In this document: positions 6,124 through 7,568 of the stretch, piece by piece
Layout of the letters: each line of letters starts with the position of its first letter
Position numbering within the stretch: the stretch's first letter is position 1
Assembly: GCA_031287505.1 (NCBI GenBank)
Contig: JAITSW010000042.1
Coordinates: 1-7,568 of the forward strand
DNA length: 7,568 nucleotides
From: Propionibacteriaceae bacterium
GTDB taxonomy: Bacteria > Actinomycetota > Actinomycetes > Propionibacteriales > Propionibacteriaceae
Direction of reading: 5' to 3'
The notes under the pieces: model-generated
The model's database searches: none
What the model was told of the DNA's origin: nothing
The model's input: only the letters and a program-made list of their open reading frames with translations
Program-made: the position numbers and the translations under genes

Positions 6124-6498
6124 TTAAGCGTTTACAAGCTGCGACGCCCGCTGATGCGACACTCCGAGGATCGCGCCCACGTCGCGGAGCGGCAGTCCTT
6201 CGTCGGATAGTTTCTTAGCCGCAGCCCGGTTGATCCGCGCAGTCTCCTTCTCCGCTTTTAGGAGTCGGGAATGTGCTTCTTTCAGGTCTTGGATGAATGC
6301 CTCAATCTCGCCGGGCAGCTCTGGGACGACGGTCACTGAAAAGCCTTCTTCCGGCTGTTCGTCAAGCATGGAAACCGCGTCGAGAACCATGGCCTCCACT
6401 TGGTCTAGCCGCCGTGTTTGGGTGAACAGGCCGGGGATTTCGGGTACTTCTATGGCCCACCAGTTGCCGGAACGGTGGCATTTCGCCGTGAGTTTCAT
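6124..6498 (-). CDS. hicB: HicB-type antitoxin
   Basis: This 124-residue antitoxin should bind and block the HicA ribonuclease and repress its own operon. The N-terminal part (about 1-50) has the HicB partial RNase-H-like fold pattern: MKLTAKCHRSGNWWAIEVPE followed by IPGLFTQ and an EAMVLDAVSML helix. A helical linker (76-96) leads to a C-terminal helix-turn-helix at about 102-122 (LPLRDVGAILGVSHQRASQLV), which is the DNA-binding end. Its start codon overlaps the hicA stop by ATGA (6495-6498), indicating translational coupling in the order toxin then antitoxin. The gene ends 8 bp from a strong terminator. Both domains are complete, so it looks functional. In this remnant it probably acts as an addiction or defence cargo. 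Confidence 0.88.
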   Translation of the reverse strand: MKLTAKCHRSGNWWAIEVPEIPGLFTQTRRLDQVEAMVLDAVSMLDEQPEEGFSVTVVPELPGEIEAFIQDLKEAHSRLLKAEKETARINRAAAKKLSDEGLPLRDVGAILGVSHQRASQLVNA

Positions 6499-6686
6499 GA
6501 TGCTCCATTTACGCTCTTGAGAATCCCTTTGGCAGTGTCCTCGTTGATTTCGCTGTGGCGGGGAATGAACGTGACGACGTTCCCGACTGTCAACTTCGTG
6601 TGGTTGCCGCCTTCGCTGTAGGAGGTTTGCAGCCCCTTGGCTTTGGCGATCCTGGCGATTCTCTGTTCGAGTTCCCTGCGTTTCAC
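6495..6686 (-). CDS. hicA: HicA-type mRNA interferase toxin
   Basis: This 63-residue toxin belongs to the HicA family, which cleaves mRNA (and tmRNA in some hosts) and has a small dsRBD-like fold. The key stretch GGNHTKL contains the expected catalytic His29; the usual GSH is GNH here. It is followed by the VTFIPRHSEINEDTAKGILK end that is typical of the family (HxxExxxGxxxxIL pattern). The start is a GTG at 6686. A promoter 7 bp upstream implies a leaderless mRNA, which would explain the missing ribosome binding site. The gene overlaps hicB by 4 bp. Its 5' flank is the broken integrase gene, so the operon may have landed in, or survived beside, a deletion. Confidence 0.88.
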   Translation of the reverse strand: MKRRELEQRIARIAKAKGLQTSYSEGGNHTKLTVGNVVTFIPRHSEINEDTAKGILKSVNGAS

Positions 6687-6692
6687 AAGTCT

Positions 6693-6722
6693 ATGCTAGC
6701 CTGCCTTGCACAATCAAGTCAA
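6693..6722 (-). promoter_or_regulatory. hicAB promoter
   Basis: On the minus strand TTGACT (6722-6717) and TAGCAT (6698-6693) are 18 bp apart. The expected start point falls at about 6686, on the hicA GTG itself. HicB probably binds here, but I see no clear long palindrome. Confidence 0.65.
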
Positions 6723-6728
6723 GTTGGG

Positions 6729-7094
6729 CTAGAGGATTCTCGATATGGCTCTAGCGGAACCTGTCTCGACTAGCGGAGAATACCCCGCCGGCCAGCGCCT
6801 CCCGAAGCTCAGGAGCCCTGAGATCGCCAAATACCGGAAGAAGCTTTTCAGCGACGCATAGACGCTGCGGCGGGTTTCGCGCTTCCAGCTTTGCACGCCT
6901 AGCCAGCTGATTAGTTCGGCGGTCTCGATGTCCAGGGGAGATTCTTTAACTCCTCGCGCTGTGCGGCGTAGGTGGTCGCCGCGCGAGCGGACGGTCTCAG
7001 GGGATTGTCCCGCTGATTGCAAATAGGTTAGCCAGCCGGCCACAGGGCAAGACCAGGCGGCGGGCGTCGATTTTTCTCTTATATCCATCCTCAA
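6729..7094 (-). pseudogene. Tyrosine integrase, N-terminal fragment
   Basis: Only the SAM-like core-binding domain of a phage-type tyrosine recombinase remains. Residues about 15-97 show the familiar pattern WLTYLQSAGQSPETVRSRGD, then ETAELISWLG and ETRRSVYASLKSFFRYLAIS. After residue about 97 the frame loses similarity and stops at 6729. The catalytic domain with its Arg-His-Arg-Tyr set is absent, so roughly two thirds of a normal integrase is missing. The deletion junction should lie between 6729 and about 6810, next to the hicAB promoter. The start may be TTG 7094 (GGTGA four bases upstream) or ATG 7088. In the circular element the extended repressor would stop at 7113, 18 bp before this start, making a repressor-integrase operon. 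Confidence 0.85.
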
Positions 7095-7112
7095 TGGTTC
7101 ACCAGAGAGCGT

Positions 7113-7174
7113 CTAGGCCGCTTTGGTTTGCGGAAATTGGATGATTTCAGCTAGCGCGGCTGCCCCGCCAAACG
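7113..7174 (-). other. Orphaned 3' end of the repressor gene (latent C-terminal tag)
   Basis: Read on the minus strand in the frame that enters from attR, this stretch encodes 20 residues (SFGGAAALAEI then IQFPQTKAA) and a TAG at 7115-7113. The first codon takes one base from the core. In the integrated state it has no start and is not translated as part of the repressor. The Ala-rich tail ending in Ala-Ala resembles an ssrA-like ClpXP degradation signal, the role of the equivalent segment in BPs-type phages. The tag function is inference. Confidence 0.6.
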
Positions 7175-7226
7175 ACGGATCAGAAGGTTGGGGGTTCGAA
7201 TCCCTCCTGGCGCGCTGAGCAAAATC
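7175..7226. repeat. attR: 52-bp direct repeat (tRNA-Arg 3' fragment)
   Basis: This is an exact copy of 5258-5309, containing the anticodon base to the end of tRNA-Arg plus 12 bp. The bases to its left do not form a tRNA 5' half, so it is not a second tRNA gene but the host copy displaced by integration. Host sequence resumes at 7227. Confidence 0.93.
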
Positions 7227-7289
7227 TGATTGAAAGATCGGGGTTTTCCACTCTTCCTAGCGCCTATTTGCAAGAGAGAATGCTGACAA

Positions 7290-7324
7290 GTATTGCACTC
7301 TAGTGCCAAATTTATACTGGCACT
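7290..7324 (+). promoter_or_regulatory. pckG promoter with operator-like dyads
   Basis: A -10-like TATACT (7313-7318) is enclosed by AGTGCCA (7302-7308) and TGGCACT (7318-7324), a perfect 7-bp dyad with 9-bp spacer. An additional GCACT (7295-7299) forms a second dyad, GCACT-CT-AGTGC (7295-7306). The -35 is poor, which suggests dependence on a regulator. A protein bound at the dyad would cover the promoter. The remaining leader (7325-7411) shows no gene. Confidence 0.45.
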
Positions 7325-7423
7325 GAGAATGGCTCTTAAAAGCAGGCAGTAAGATACCTAGTGTTTCATCGCTGTGCGAAGTGAACCGCGAGAAGCAAAC
7401 TGAACGCTCATAAGGAGATATAA

Positions 7424-7568
7424 ATGGTGGAAACGGCGACTGCAATCCTAAACGCGCCAGACAACGCGCCGGAAGAACTATTGACTTGGGTGGCAGGTGT
7501 TGCCGAGTTGACCCAGCCTGATTCGATCTACTGGGTAGACGGGTCTTTAACAGAACGCGAACGCCTCT
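7424..7568 (+). CDS. pckG: Phosphoenolpyruvate carboxykinase (GTP), N-terminal part
   Basis: The first 48 codons are present and the gene runs off the window. The enzyme converts oxaloacetate and GTP to PEP, CO2 and GDP, the first step of gluconeogenesis, and in some fermenting actinobacteria may run in the reverse direction. Recognition rests on the N-terminal signature [20 protein letters not shown] followed by [10 protein letters not shown], which is typical of the GTP-dependent class. The start is firm: AAGGAG at 7412-7417 lies six bases before the ATG. Its promoter region carries dyads that suggest transcriptional control by carbon source. No catalytic motifs are in view because they lie further downstream. 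Confidence 0.88.
   Translation, partial: MVETATAILNAPDNAPEELLTWVAGVAELTQPDSIYWVDGSLTERERL

Larger units (their letters stand above)
5258..7226. mobile_element. Cryptic tRNA-integrated prophage-like remnant
   Basis: The element is bounded by perfect 52-bp direct repeats and has a unit length of 1,917 bp. It holds an XRE repressor reading into the left end, damaged small genes, a terminator, a hicAB operon and a truncated tyrosine integrase near the right end. Joining the two ends on paper places repressor and integrase in tandem on the minus strand, with the attachment core inside the repressor 3' end, as in temperate actinobacteriophages of the BPs type. No structural, lysis or replication genes remain. 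It could be a decayed phage or a small satellite. Loss of the integrase catalytic domain means it cannot excise by itself. Confidence 0.85.

Noticed and set aside
6230..6621. Plus-strand open frames opposite hicAB
   Set aside because: They are shadows of the well-supported minus-strand hicA and hicB genes.
7175..7226. Second tRNA-Arg gene
   Set aside because: Only the 3' half is present; the left flank cannot form the acceptor, D arm or anticodon stem.
7257..7445. 62-codon minus-strand frame upstream of pckG
   Set aside because: It overlaps the pckG promoter, ribosome binding site and start, and has no protein-like features.

Overview
The window looks like a chromosomal segment of a high-GC, Gram-positive actinobacterium. 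The signs are strong G/C bias at third codon positions, GTG/TTG and apparently leaderless starts, a tRNA gene without encoded CCA, a GTP-type PEP carboxykinase N-terminus, a Cat1/YgfH-type CoA transferase and a DUF1015 protein. Moderate overall GC fits something like the Actinomycetaceae, but that placement is a guess.

Layout. 1-165 is non-coding with hairpins. 166-1371 (+) encodes a DUF1015 protein whose stop codon lies inside a 65/66-bp tandem repeat (1360-1508). 1719-3227 (+) encodes a succinate/acetyl-CoA transferase, followed by an 11-bp perfect terminator hairpin (3307-3332). 3525-4067 and 4095-5156 (+) form a two-gene membrane-protein operon: an unrecognised four-helix protein and a VanZ-RDD fusion. 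A tRNA-Arg(ACG) gene follows at 5225-5297. The window ends in the first 48 codons of GTP-dependent PEP carboxykinase (7424 onward), preceded by a promoter-like region with three GCACT half-sites.

The most interesting part is a small integrated element of about 1.9 kb between tRNA-Arg and pckG. It is bounded by a perfect 52-bp direct repeat (5258-5309 and 7175-7226) that starts at the tRNA anticodon and covers the 3' half of the gene, so these are attL and attR. Inside are an XRE-type repressor (minus strand, reading into attL), a relic zone with two damaged coding segments, a strong bidirectional terminator, a hicAB toxin-antitoxin operon (minus strand) and the N-terminal third of a tyrosine integrase.

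The repressor's last codons are antisense to the tRNA, and its stop codon is completed by two host tRNA bases. If the element is circularised on paper by joining attL to attR, the repressor frame stays open across the core. It gains 20 residues ending in Thr-Lys-Ala-Ala and then stops 18 bp before the integrase start. This is the arrangement of the integration-dependent immunity switch of mycobacteriophage BPs and relatives, where attP lies inside the repressor gene and integration removes a C-terminal degradation tag. The integrase has lost its catalytic domain, so the element appears locked in place, with the short (presumed stable) repressor and HicAB as its intact gene products.
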